This document shows, in pieces, positions 1 to 5,455 of a DNA stretch of 5,455 bases (its first letter is position 1; each line of letters starts with the position of its first letter). The notes beneath the pieces are model-generated. The model was not told the origin of the DNA. It saw nothing but the letters and a program-made list of their open reading frames with translations, and made no database searches. This stretch comes from Burkholderiales bacterium. GTDB taxonomy: Bacteria > Pseudomonadota > Gammaproteobacteria > Burkholderiales > Burkholderiaceae. The position numbers and the translations under genes were made by a program. The DNA lies in assembly GCA_903643055.1 (NCBI GenBank), contig CAHJWV010000705.1:1-5455 (forward strand), given 5' to 3'.

Positions 1-2370
1 CGCGGCTTCGTCTACCGCGGCCTGAAGCCGGTGTACTGGTGCTTCGACTGCGGCTCGTCGCTGGCCGAGTTCGAGATCGAATATGCCGACAAGGCCTCGC
101 CAACAGTCGATGTCGCCTTCCTGTGCGCCGAGCCGGCCCGCCTGGCCGAGGCCTTCGGCCTGGCTTCGCTGCCGCAAGGCAAAGACGCCTTCGCGCTGAT
201 CTGGACCACGACCCCGTGGACGCTGCCGGCCAACCAGGCGCTGACCATCAACCCGACGCTGAGCTATGCGCTGGTCGATACCGAGAAAGGCGTGCTGCTG
301 CTCGCCGAAGACCTGGTCGCCAGGTGCCTGGAGCGTTATGGCTTGCAAGGAACAATCCTCGCGACGAAGAAAGGCGGCGTTCTCAGCCGAGGCTCTGCGC
401 CGTTTGACATCGGGTTCAAGCACCCACTGGCCGCGGTGCATGAAGGCTTTAACCGCGTAGCGCTTGTGCTCGAGGCTGACTATGTCACGGCGGCCGATGG
501 CACCGGCATCGTCCATACCTCGCCGGCCTATGGCATCGAAGACTTCCAGACCTGCAAGGCCGCCGGCCTGCGCACCGACGACATCCTGAACCCGGTGCAG
601 GGCAACGGCACCTATGAAGCGGGCCTGCCGCTGTTCGGGGGTCTGCACATCTGGAAGGCCAACCCGGTGATCATCGAAGCGCTGCGCGAGGCCGGCCGGC
701 TGTTCGCCACCTCGAAGCTCGTGCACAGCTACCCGCACTGCTGGCGCCACAAGACACCGGTGATCTACCGCGCCGCCGCGCAATGGTTCGTGCGCATGGA
801 TGAAGGCGACGGCGTGTTCACCGCCGACAAGGCGCCGAAGACCTTGCGCCAGACCGCACTCGATGCGATCGACCAGACAAGCTTCTACCCCGAGAATGGC
901 CGTGCCCGCCTGCGCGACATGATCGCCAACCGGCCCGACTGGTGCATCAGCCGCCAGCGCAACTGGGGCGTGCCGCTGCCCTTCTTCCTGCACAAGGACA
1001 CCGGCGAGCTGCACCCCGACACGATGCGCTTCATCGACCAGGCCGCGGCCATCGTCGAACAAGGCGGCGTCGAAGCCTGGGCCCAGCTCGACCCGAGCGA
1101 ATGGCTGGGCGTTAACGGCGAACACTCGGCAACGCACTACACCAAGAGCACCGACATCCTCGATGTCTGGTTCGATTCGGGCTCGACCTTCTTCCACGTG
1201 CTGCACGGCTCGCACGCAGGGGGCGCGCATGAACAAGGCCCCGAGGCCGACCTCTACCTCGAAGGCCATGACCAGCACCGCGGCTGGTTCCATTCGTCCT
1301 TGCTGATCGCCTGCGCCCTCGAAGGCCGCGCGCCTTATCGCGGCCTGCTGACCCACGGCTTCACCGTCGACAGCCAGGGCCGCAAGATGAGCAAGAGCCT
1401 GAAGAACGGCATCGAGCCGCAGGAGATCAGCAACAAGCTGGGCGCCGAGATCATCCGCCTGTGGGTGGCGGCGAGCGACTATTCCGGTGACATCGCCGGC
1501 GACGACAAGATCCTCGCCCGCGTGGTTGATGCCTATCGCCGCATCCGCAACACGCTGCGCTTCCTGATGGCCAACACCAGCGACTTCAACGCCACGAAAG
1601 ACAGCGTGCCGCTGGCCGAGATGCTGGAGATCGACCGCTATGCGCTGGCGCGCGCCGCCGACTTTCAAGACGAGGTGCTGGCGCACTACGAGGTGTATGA
1701 GTTCCACCCGGTCGTCGCGAAGCTGCAGGTCTATTGCAGCGAAGACCTGGGCGCGTTCTACCTCGACATCCTGAAGGACCGGCTTTACACCACCGCACCG
1801 AAGTCGCTGGCGCGGCGCAGCGCGCAGACCGCGCTGTGGCACATCACCCACGCGATGCTGCGCTGGATGGCGCCGTTCCTGAGCTTCACCGCCGAAGAAG
1901 CCTGGAAGGTGTTCGCCCCCGGCCGCTCGGCGACGATCTTCACCGAGACCTATGTGGACGTGGCGCTGTGGCGCGAGAAGGCGCTGGTGGCCGAATGGAG
2001 CCGCATCCGCGTGCTGCGCGACGCCGTCAACCGCGCCATCGAGGTCGAGCGCGCGGCGGGTCGCGTCGGCTCGTCGCTGCAGGCGACCGTCAAGCTGGCC
2101 GTCAGCCAGGCCGATCTGGCTTTGCTCGACAAGCTGGGCGACGATTTGAAATTCGTGCTGATCGTGTCAGAGACCGCCGTGGACACGACGGCATTGCCAT
2201 CAGGCAGCGACAGCGAGTTCGGCATCACTGTGTCAGCCAGCGCCGCGCAGAAATGCGAACGCTGCTGGCACTACCGCGAAGACGTCGGCCATGACGCCGC
2301 CCATCCGACGATCTGCGGCCGTTGCACCAGCAACCTCTTCGGCGCCGGCGAAACCAGAAAGGCGGCCTGA
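1..2370 (+). CDS. ileS: Isoleucyl-tRNA synthetase (IleRS), 5'-truncated by the window edge
   Basis: A cytoplasmic class I aminoacyl-tRNA synthetase that charges tRNA-Ile with isoleucine and edits mischarged valine. The reading frame is open from base 1, giving 789 visible residues. From memory of E. coli IleRS (about 938 aa), roughly the first 170 residues, including the HIGH motif, lie upstream. Visible landmarks, numbered from the first visible codon: the Thr-rich editing peptide [11 protein letters not shown] at 68-78; [10 protein letters not shown] at 172-181, whose last Asp matches the conserved editing-site Asp; DWCISRQR from 313; DVWFDSGS from 388; [10 protein letters not shown] from 421; the ATP-binding KMSKS loop at 462-466; and a C-terminal zinc site with Cys 752, 755, 772 and 775 (CERC and CGRC). 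The protein ends GETRKAA, much as the E. coli enzyme ends. Bases 322-480 use unusual codons (see findings). The stop is two bases before the lspA start, indicating an operon. Identity is certain. Confidence 0.98.
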   Translation, partial: RGFVYRGLKPVYWCFDCGSSLAEFEIEYADKASPTVDVAFLCAEPARLAEAFGLASLPQGKDAFALIWTTTPWTLPANQALTINPTLSYALVDTEKGVLLLAEDLVARCLERYGLQGTILATKKGGVLSRGSAPFDIGFKHPLAAVHEGFNRVALVLEADYVTAADGTGIVHTSPAYGIEDFQTCKAAGLRTDDILNPVQGNGTYEAGLPLFGGLHIWKANPVIIEALREAGRLFATSKLVHSYPHCWRHKTPVIYRAAAQWFVRMDEGDGVFTADKAPKTLRQTALDAIDQTSFYPENGRARLRDMIANRPDWCISRQRNWGVPLPFFLHKDTGELHPDTMRFIDQAAAIVEQGGVEAWAQLDPSEWLGVNGEHSATHYTKSTDILDVWFDSGSTFFHVLHGSHAGGAHEQGPEADLYLEGHDQHRGWFHSSLLIACALEGRAPYRGLLTHGFTVDSQGRKMSKSLKNGIEPQEISNKLGAEIIRLWVAASDYSGDIAGDDKILARVVDAYRRIRNTLRFLMANTSDFNATKDSVPLAEMLEIDRYALARAADFQDEVLAHYEVYEFHPVVAKLQVYCSEDLGAFYLDILKDRLYTTAPKSLARRSAQTALWHITHAMLRWMAPFLSFTAEEAWKVFAPGRSATIFTETYVDVALWREKALVAEWSRIRVLRDAVNRAIEVERAAGRVGSSLQATVKLAVSQADLALLDKLGDDLKFVLIVSETAVDTTALPSGSDSEFGITVSASAAQKCERCWHYREDVGHDAAHPTICGRCTSNLFGAGETRKAA

Positions 2371-2372
2371 GC

Positions 2373-2894
2373 ATGGCAAGCAAGAAATTGGGCGGCAAAT
2401 CTTTCGGCGCCTCGGGTGGAGGCAGCCTGCTGCCGTGGCTGGGCATCGCGTTGCTGGTGATCCTGCTGGATCAATTCACCAAGACCTTGATCGTCGGCAA
2501 CTTCACGTTCGGCGAGAGCCGCACCGTGACCTCGTTCTTCAACGTGGTTCGGGTCCACAACACCGGCGCCGCCTTCTCGTTCCTGGCCGGCGCCTCGGGC
2601 TGGCAGCGCTGGTTCTTCGTCGTGCTGGGGGTGGCTGCGGCGGGCTTCATCCTGTGGCTGTTGCGCAGCCATGCGACGCAAAAGCTCTTTGCCAGCGCGT
2701 TGGCGCTGATCCTCGGTGGCGCGATCGGCAACGTGATCGACCGGCTGATGCACGGTTATGTGGTCGATTTCATCCAGGTGCACTGGGGCAGCCGCTATTT
2801 CTTTCCGTCGTTCAACATCGCCGACAGCGCGATCACGCTCGGTGCGATCCTGCTGATTCTCGATGAGCTGTTGCGGGTGCGCCGCGGCCGCTGA
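2373..2894 (+). CDS. lspA: Lipoprotein signal peptidase II (LspA)
   Basis: An inner-membrane aspartyl protease that removes the signal peptide from diacylated prolipoproteins, acting after Lgt and before Lnt. The product is 173 aa, normal for the family (about 160-170). The catalytic dyad is Asp132 (VVDF) and Asp151 (NIADS), 19 residues apart as expected. Other family motifs are DQFTK at 33-37, HNTGAAFSF at 62-70 and [10 protein letters not shown] at 115-124. Hydrophobic segments lie at about 19-40, 66-74 (short), 80-97, 104-122 and 147-166. The first 18 residues are Lys/Gly/Ser-rich and precede SLLPWLG, as is common in Burkholderiales. The ATG at 2373 is preferred over the in-frame ATG at 2322: the longer start would overlap ileS by 49 bases and add an Arg-rich stretch, while AGAAAGG at 2356-2362 sits 10 bases before 2373 as a Shine-Dalgarno site. 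The gene is probably translationally coupled to ileS. Its TGA lies inside the first unit of an 11-bp repeat. Confidence 0.97.
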   Translation: MASKKLGGKSFGASGGGSLLPWLGIALLVILLDQFTKTLIVGNFTFGESRTVTSFFNVVRVHNTGAAFSFLAGASGWQRWFFVVLGVAAAGFILWLLRSHATQKLFASALALILGGAIGNVIDRLMHGYVVDFIQVHWGSRYFFPSFNIADSAITLGAILLILDELLRVRRGR

Positions 2895-2940
2895 GGGGCC
2901 GTTGAGTGGTCGCTGAGTGGCCGTTGAAAGCCTGCTGACA
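2886..2940 (+). repeat. Degenerate 11-bp tandem repeat, five units, spanning the lspA stop
   Basis: Five consecutive 11-base units start at 2886, 2897, 2908, 2919 and 2930: GGCCGCTGAGG, GGCCGTTGAGT, GGTCGCTGAGT, GGCCGTTGAAA and GCCTGCTGACA. The consensus is GGCCGYTGAGT, and the last unit is the most degraded. Each unit carries a TGA at the same offset (2892, 2903, 2914, 2925, 2936). Because 11 is not a multiple of three, the TGAs fall in all three forward frames. The first is the actual lspA stop. A plain reading is slipped-strand duplication of the gene's 3' end; a role in stopping read-through is inference only. Confidence 0.75.
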
Positions 2941-2948
2941 CACAGGCT
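2929..2948 (+). terminator. Weak hairpin after lspA (doubtful terminator)
   Basis: AGCCTG (2929-2934) and CAGGCT (2943-2948) form a perfect 6-bp inverted repeat around an 8-base loop, 35 bases after the lspA stop. No T-tract follows (the next bases are GCGCTATCG), so it does not meet the usual picture of an intrinsic terminator. It could act as a minor 3'-end stabilising structure or be chance. Confidence 0.2.
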
Positions 2949-2959
2949 GCGCTATCGTC

Positions 2960-2988
2960 GAGGCTTCCCGCCAATGGAAGCCCCGTGA
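2960..2988 (+). promoter_or_regulatory. Hairpin and four-codon leader ORF overlapping the next gene's start
   Basis: GGCTTCC (2962-2968) and GGAAGCC (2976-2982) are a perfect 7-bp inverted repeat with a 7-base loop, ending two bases before the GTG start at 2985. The 3' arm contains GGAAG, the only purine-rich candidate ribosome-binding site for that start, though its spacing is only 4 bases. Within the same stretch ATG at 2974 opens a four-codon frame (Met-Glu-Ala-Pro) ending in TGA at 2986-2988, which overlaps the GTG as GTGA. GAGG at 2960-2963 lies 10 bases before that ATG and could serve it. The sequence elements are seen directly. Translational coupling or masking of the site is inference. 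Confidence 0.35.
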
Positions 2989-3296
2989 AGCGCCTGACCA
3001 CCGCCCCCAATCTTGTGATCGCCCAGTTGTGGGCCGACATGCTGACCCAGGCGGGCATTCCGACGAGCGTGCAGCGCGCCTACGCCAGCAGCATCGCCGG
3101 CAGCGTGCCGGTCGATCAGACGCTGCCCGAGCTGTGGGTCGAAGACGAAGCCGACCATGCCCGGGCCGAGACCGCGCTGCAAGAGATTCGCCGGCCGCTG
3201 CACCGCGTCTGGGCTTGCCGCCAATGCCATGAAGTGGTCGAAGGGCCGTTCGAGCAGTGCTGGAACTGCGGTGCAGCGATGCCGCCGTCGCCGTAA
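2985..3296 (+). CDS. Small DUF2007-family protein with C-terminal zinc ribbon
   Basis: A predicted soluble cytoplasmic protein of 103 aa. Residues 1-69 resemble DUF2007, described as a putative signal-transducing domain without an established biochemical role: KRLTTAPNLVIAQLWADML, then a predicted strand PTSVQR, a variable loop, and LPELWVEDE followed by a helix (HARAETALQEI). This order suggests an alpha/beta ferredoxin-like fold. Residues 76-96 carry two CxxC pairs (Cys78/81 and Cys92/95), probably one zinc-ribbon site. There is no signal peptide or membrane segment. GTG at 2985 is chosen because the family begins MKRLTTAPNL and no in-frame ATG lies near it upstream. The gene sits 90 bp after lspA on the same strand and could be read through from ileS-lspA or have its own promoter; no clear sigma-70 boxes were found. 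Family assignment is from memory of related betaproteobacterial proteins. Function is unknown. Confidence 0.85.
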   Translation: MKRLTTAPNLVIAQLWADMLTQAGIPTSVQRAYASSIAGSVPVDQTLPELWVEDEADHARAETALQEIRRPLHRVWACRQCHEVVEGPFEQCWNCGAAMPPSP

Positions 3297-3346
3297 AGCC
3301 GGCTTGGCGGCAGCAGCCGCGCCCGATCACCGCCGCCGACTTTCTT

Positions 3347-3448
3347 GGAACGTGCGCGTCCACGGAGCTCGCCATCGCCATCGCCGTCACGGCCCTGCCC
3401 CTAACGCTTCTTGCCTGCTAACACCCTGCCAGCGCGCAAGCACGTTCC
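3347..3448 (+). repeat. Spaced 9-bp inverted repeat upstream of the sensor kinase
   Basis: GGAACGTGC at 3347-3355 is exactly complementary to GCACGTTCC at 3440-3448, with 84 bases between the arms. A 9-base match of this kind within about 230 bases is expected roughly once in ten such regions, so it may be chance. It could also be a pair of half-sites for a dimeric regulator acting on the kinase gene. Confidence 0.35.
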
Positions 3449-3469
3449 GACTGCGCCCTCCTGACCCGC

Positions 3470-3497
3470 TTGATTGCCGCAGGGATCGTCGTACCAT
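3470..3497 (+). promoter_or_regulatory. Weak sigma-70-like promoter candidate for the sensor kinase
   Basis: TTGATT (3470-3475) matches four of six -35 positions and TACCAT (3492-3497) matches four of six -10 positions, separated by 16 bases. The -10 ends 32 bases before the kinase ATG. Support is weak because short matches like this are common, but it is the best-placed candidate in the gap. Confidence 0.2.
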
Positions 3498-3529
3498 CCA
3501 AGTCCGCCAAGCCTGGAGTTCCGGTCAGC

Positions 3530-5455
3530 ATGCCGTTGCCACCTGTGCCCACCCGCCTGTGGTTAGCACGCCTTGCACGCCGCGCTTCGTGGCAAATCTT
3601 GTACGGCGCCGCGGCGCTGGCAATCCTGCTGATCGTCGGCTTTGACCAGATCCAGGGCGTGCAGGTCACCGATGCCTTCACGCAGTCGATCCAGAAAGAC
3701 CGCGACTGGGCCCAGCGCATGGGGGCGCTGTCTGATCTGCGCAAGGCGGCAGGCGAAGCGAACGCGCCGGCCAACGATGTCTTCACCACACGTAACGTCA
3801 TAGGCCAGCGCCAGCGCCTCTTGGAAGCTTCGGCCGCCTTCGAGGTCAACCTGCGCGAGGTCAAACAGCTGTTCGAGAGCCACCCCGAGCCGACCAAGCG
3901 CGAGCTGCTGCTGGGCCGCCTCGACAACACCGCGCTGACGATGCGGCACATGCTGAGCCTGGTCGAGCAGACGCTGCTGCAGTTCGGCGGCGGCCAGCTT
4001 GACCAGGCCACCCGCTCGATGGCCGAAGCCGATCGCGCCTATGCACAGATCCAGGAAAACGTGCGCCTGATCGGCAAGGCATCGCGCGACATTCAGAAAA
4101 CCCAGCTCGACCAGCTCGCGGCTTCGGCCAACGACACGCAGCGCGTCGACCTGATCAACATGGTGATCATCACGTCGATCACGCTGAGCATGCTGATCTA
4201 CGGCTTTCGGATTCGCCAGAAGATGGAGCTGGCCGCCACCGAGCGTGCGCGCAACACCGAAGAACTGCAGGCCGCGAAAGAGTCAGCCGAAGCCGCGAAC
4301 CTCGCCAAATCGCAGTTCCTGGCCAACATGAGCCATGAGATCCGCACGCCGATGAACGGTGTGCTCGGCATGACCGAGCTGCTGTTGGGCACGCCGCTCG
4401 ACGAGCACCAGCGCCGCTTTGCCGACAGCGCCCATCGCTCGGGCCGCGCGCTGCTCGACGTGATCAACGACATCCTCGACTTCTCGAAGATCGAATCGGG
4501 GCGGTTCGAGATCGAATCACAGACCTTCAGCCTCGACGAGTTGGCCTACGACGTGACCGAGCTGCTGTCGGTGCAGGCTCATGCCAAGGGCCTGGAAGTC
4601 GTTTTCCAGACCGGCCAGGATCTGCATCTGCATGCACAAGGCGATGCTGCGCGGCTGCGGCAGGTGCTGATGAACCTGCTGGGCAATGCGATCAAATTCA
4701 CCGAGCGGGGCCACGTGATGATTTCGGTCCAGCGGATACCGGAAACACGCGTCGATGCGCCAGCGCCCACGACCGAAGCCAATGCACGGATCGAGTTCTC
4801 GGTCTGCGACTCCGGCCCTGGCATCTCGGAAGCCGATCAGGCACGGGTATTCGAAGCCTTCACGCAGGGCGACAACACCCGCACCCGCCGCCACGGCGGC
4901 ACCGGGCTGGGCCTGGCGATCTCCAGCGAGCTGGTGCGCATGATGGGTGGCGAGCTGCAACTGGACAGCCGGCCCGGCCAAGGCTCGCGATTCTGGTTCT
5001 CGCTGCCGATGCGGCTGACACCGCAGGTCGATGACACAGTACGGGCTTCGGCGGATGCGCTGCGCGGCCTGCATGCGCTCGTCGTCGACGATCACGCACT
5101 TCAGCGCGACACGCTGCGGCAGATGCTCGCCGACTGGGGCCTTCAGGCCGACACCGCCAGCAGCGGCACCGAGGCGCTCGACATGCTGCAAGGCCAGCCC
5201 GGCGCCTACACGCTCGCAGTGATCGACATGCAGATGCCGGGCATCGACGGCCTCGCGCTGGCACGCTTCATTCGCGCCGATGAACGCCTGAGCAAGCTGC
5301 GCATCGTGCTGCTGAGTACCACCACGCTCGAGCTGAGCGCATCACAGACCAGCTTGCTGCGCATTGCACGCTGGCTGTCGAAGCCGGTGCGGCCGCCGCA
5401 GCTGCAGCAGGCCCTGATCGACGCCGCCCGATCGGCGACCACGCCCACGCCCGCA
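3530..5455 (+). CDS. Membrane-bound hybrid sensor histidine kinase with receiver domain, 3'-truncated by the window edge
   Basis: An inner-membrane two-component sensor that autophosphorylates on His and passes phosphate to its own receiver. The frame is open through the last base, giving 642 residues and no stop. Membrane segments lie at about 23-38 and 208-225 and bracket a periplasmic domain of about 169 residues that looks mostly helical. An Ala/Glu-rich coiled-coil linker (about 226-258) leads to HisKA, with SHEIRTP carrying the phospho-acceptor His269. The ATPase domain shows Asn386 (N box, GNAIKFTE), Asp427 in CDSGPGI (G1), FEAF at 441-444 and HGGTGLGL at 455-462 (G2). The receiver starts near 516: acidic pair Asp520/521, phospho-acceptor Asp566 in IDMQMPG, Ser596/Thr597 and Lys618 in LSKPV. 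It ends in a Thr/Pro-rich linker, so a second receiver or Hpt domain may follow. ATG 3530 is chosen because GGAG at 3515-3518 lies 11 bases upstream. The frame is open back to a TAA at 3419, so TTG 3470 is a less likely alternative. The signal sensed and the partner regulator are not identifiable. Confidence 0.95.
   Translation, partial: MPLPPVPTRLWLARLARRASWQILYGAAALAILLIVGFDQIQGVQVTDAFTQSIQKDRDWAQRMGALSDLRKAAGEANAPANDVFTTRNVIGQRQRLLEASAAFEVNLREVKQLFESHPEPTKRELLLGRLDNTALTMRHMLSLVEQTLLQFGGGQLDQATRSMAEADRAYAQIQENVRLIGKASRDIQKTQLDQLAASANDTQRVDLINMVIITSITLSMLIYGFRIRQKMELAATERARNTEELQAAKESAEAANLAKSQFLANMSHEIRTPMNGVLGMTELLLGTPLDEHQRRFADSAHRSGRALLDVINDILDFSKIESGRFEIESQTFSLDELAYDVTELLSVQAHAKGLEVVFQTGQDLHLHAQGDAARLRQVLMNLLGNAIKFTERGHVMISVQRIPETRVDAPAPTTEANARIEFSVCDSGPGISEADQARVFEAFTQGDNTRTRRHGGTGLGLAISSELVRMMGGELQLDSRPGQGSRFWFSLPMRLTPQVDDTVRASADALRGLHALVVDDHALQRDTLRQMLADWGLQADTASSGTEALDMLQGQPGAYTLAVIDMQMPGIDGLALARFIRADERLSKLRIVLLSTTTLELSASQTSLLRIARWLSKPVRPPQLQQALIDAARSATTPTPA

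Larger units (their letters stand above)
3297..3529 (+). other. Intergenic region between the DUF2007 gene and the sensor kinase
   Basis: No convincing gene is seen here. It begins with the palindrome AAGCCGGCTT (3296-3305) overlapping the DUF2007 stop codon. Next is a compact hairpin, GCGGC (3307-3311) and GCCGC (3316-3320) with a 4-base loop. A longer alternative pairs GGCGGC (3306-3311) with GCCGCC (3332-3337), after which TTTCTT at 3341-3346 is the only T-rich run; this could be a weak terminator. GCCATC is repeated at 3372-3383. A spaced 9-bp inverted repeat and a weak promoter-like sequence are listed separately. Confidence 0.5.

Noticed and set aside
1734..2294. Second-frame + strand open stretch of 186 codons inside ileS
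   Set aside because: It is Arg/Ala/Gly-rich low-complexity translation in an alternative frame of a clearly conserved gene, with no motifs of its own.
1..2370. Apparent absence of the HIGH motif in IleRS
   Set aside because: The motif belongs near the N-terminus, which lies outside the window. The frame is open at base 1, so this is an edge effect, not a defective gene.
2322..2372. An upstream ATG that would lengthen LspA by 17 residues
   Set aside because: It would overlap the IleRS zinc-site codons and add an Arg-rich segment. The ATG at 2373 has a well-spaced AGAAAGG and gives the usual family start.
2271..2783. Minus-strand open frame of 170 codons opposite the ileS-lspA junction
   Set aside because: It spans two well-supported genes on the other strand and is rich in His/Gln/Arg typical of shadow translation. 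It has no recognisable family.
3372..3389. Short GCCATC/GCCGTC hexamer run as a possible CRISPR-like or functional repeat
   Set aside because: Only two exact copies and one variant occur, with no spacers. It fits chance in GC-rich DNA.
3157..3645. Open frame of 162 codons crossing the gap between the DUF2007 gene and the kinase
   Set aside because: It overlaps both genes out of frame and is Arg/Ala/Pro-rich. It has no ribosome-binding site or motif that I can recognise.
4517..5191. Long minus-strand open frame (224 codons) opposite the kinase ATPase and receiver domains
   Set aside because: It lies entirely antisense to a kinase frame with all catalytic motifs. It shows no recognisable domain, and such antisense openness is expected in GC-rich coding DNA.

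Overview
The window comes from a high-GC bacterial chromosome. Its protein sequences look betaproteobacterial, most likely Burkholderiales of the Leptothrix/Rubrivivax/Roseateles kind. The basis is the style of IleRS and LspA (for example the LspA start leading into SLLPWLG), the DUF2007/zinc-ribbon protein and the GC-ending codons. This assignment is from memory of the families, not from a search.

All genes found lie on the + strand. Positions 1-2370 hold the 3' five-sixths of ileS (isoleucyl-tRNA synthetase), cut by the left edge. lspA (signal peptidase II, 2373-2894) starts two bases after the ileS stop, so the two are almost certainly co-transcribed, which is a classic pairing in Proteobacteria. 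Next comes a 90-bp gap (2895-2984) with a degenerate 11-bp tandem repeat, two small inverted repeats and a possible four-codon leader ORF. A small DUF2007 protein with a C-terminal zinc ribbon (2985-3296, GTG start) follows. A 233-bp gap (3297-3529) then precedes a membrane-bound hybrid sensor histidine kinase (3530 to the right edge). The kinase is open through the last base, so its C-terminus is outside the window.

The ileS-lspA pair serves translation and lipoprotein maturation. The DUF2007 protein and the hybrid kinase look like separate transcription or regulatory units. The kinase has two membrane segments, a periplasmic domain of about 170 residues, a HisKA/HATPase core with all catalytic motifs, and a receiver domain with its phospho-acceptor Asp.

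No convincing undescribed multi-gene system is visible. The parts most worth a second look are small: the lspA-DUF2007 gap (11-bp repeat with TGA in all three frames; a hairpin over a mini-ORF whose stop overlaps the next start), a patch of atypical codons in the IleRS editing domain, and the unassigned sensor domain of the kinase.
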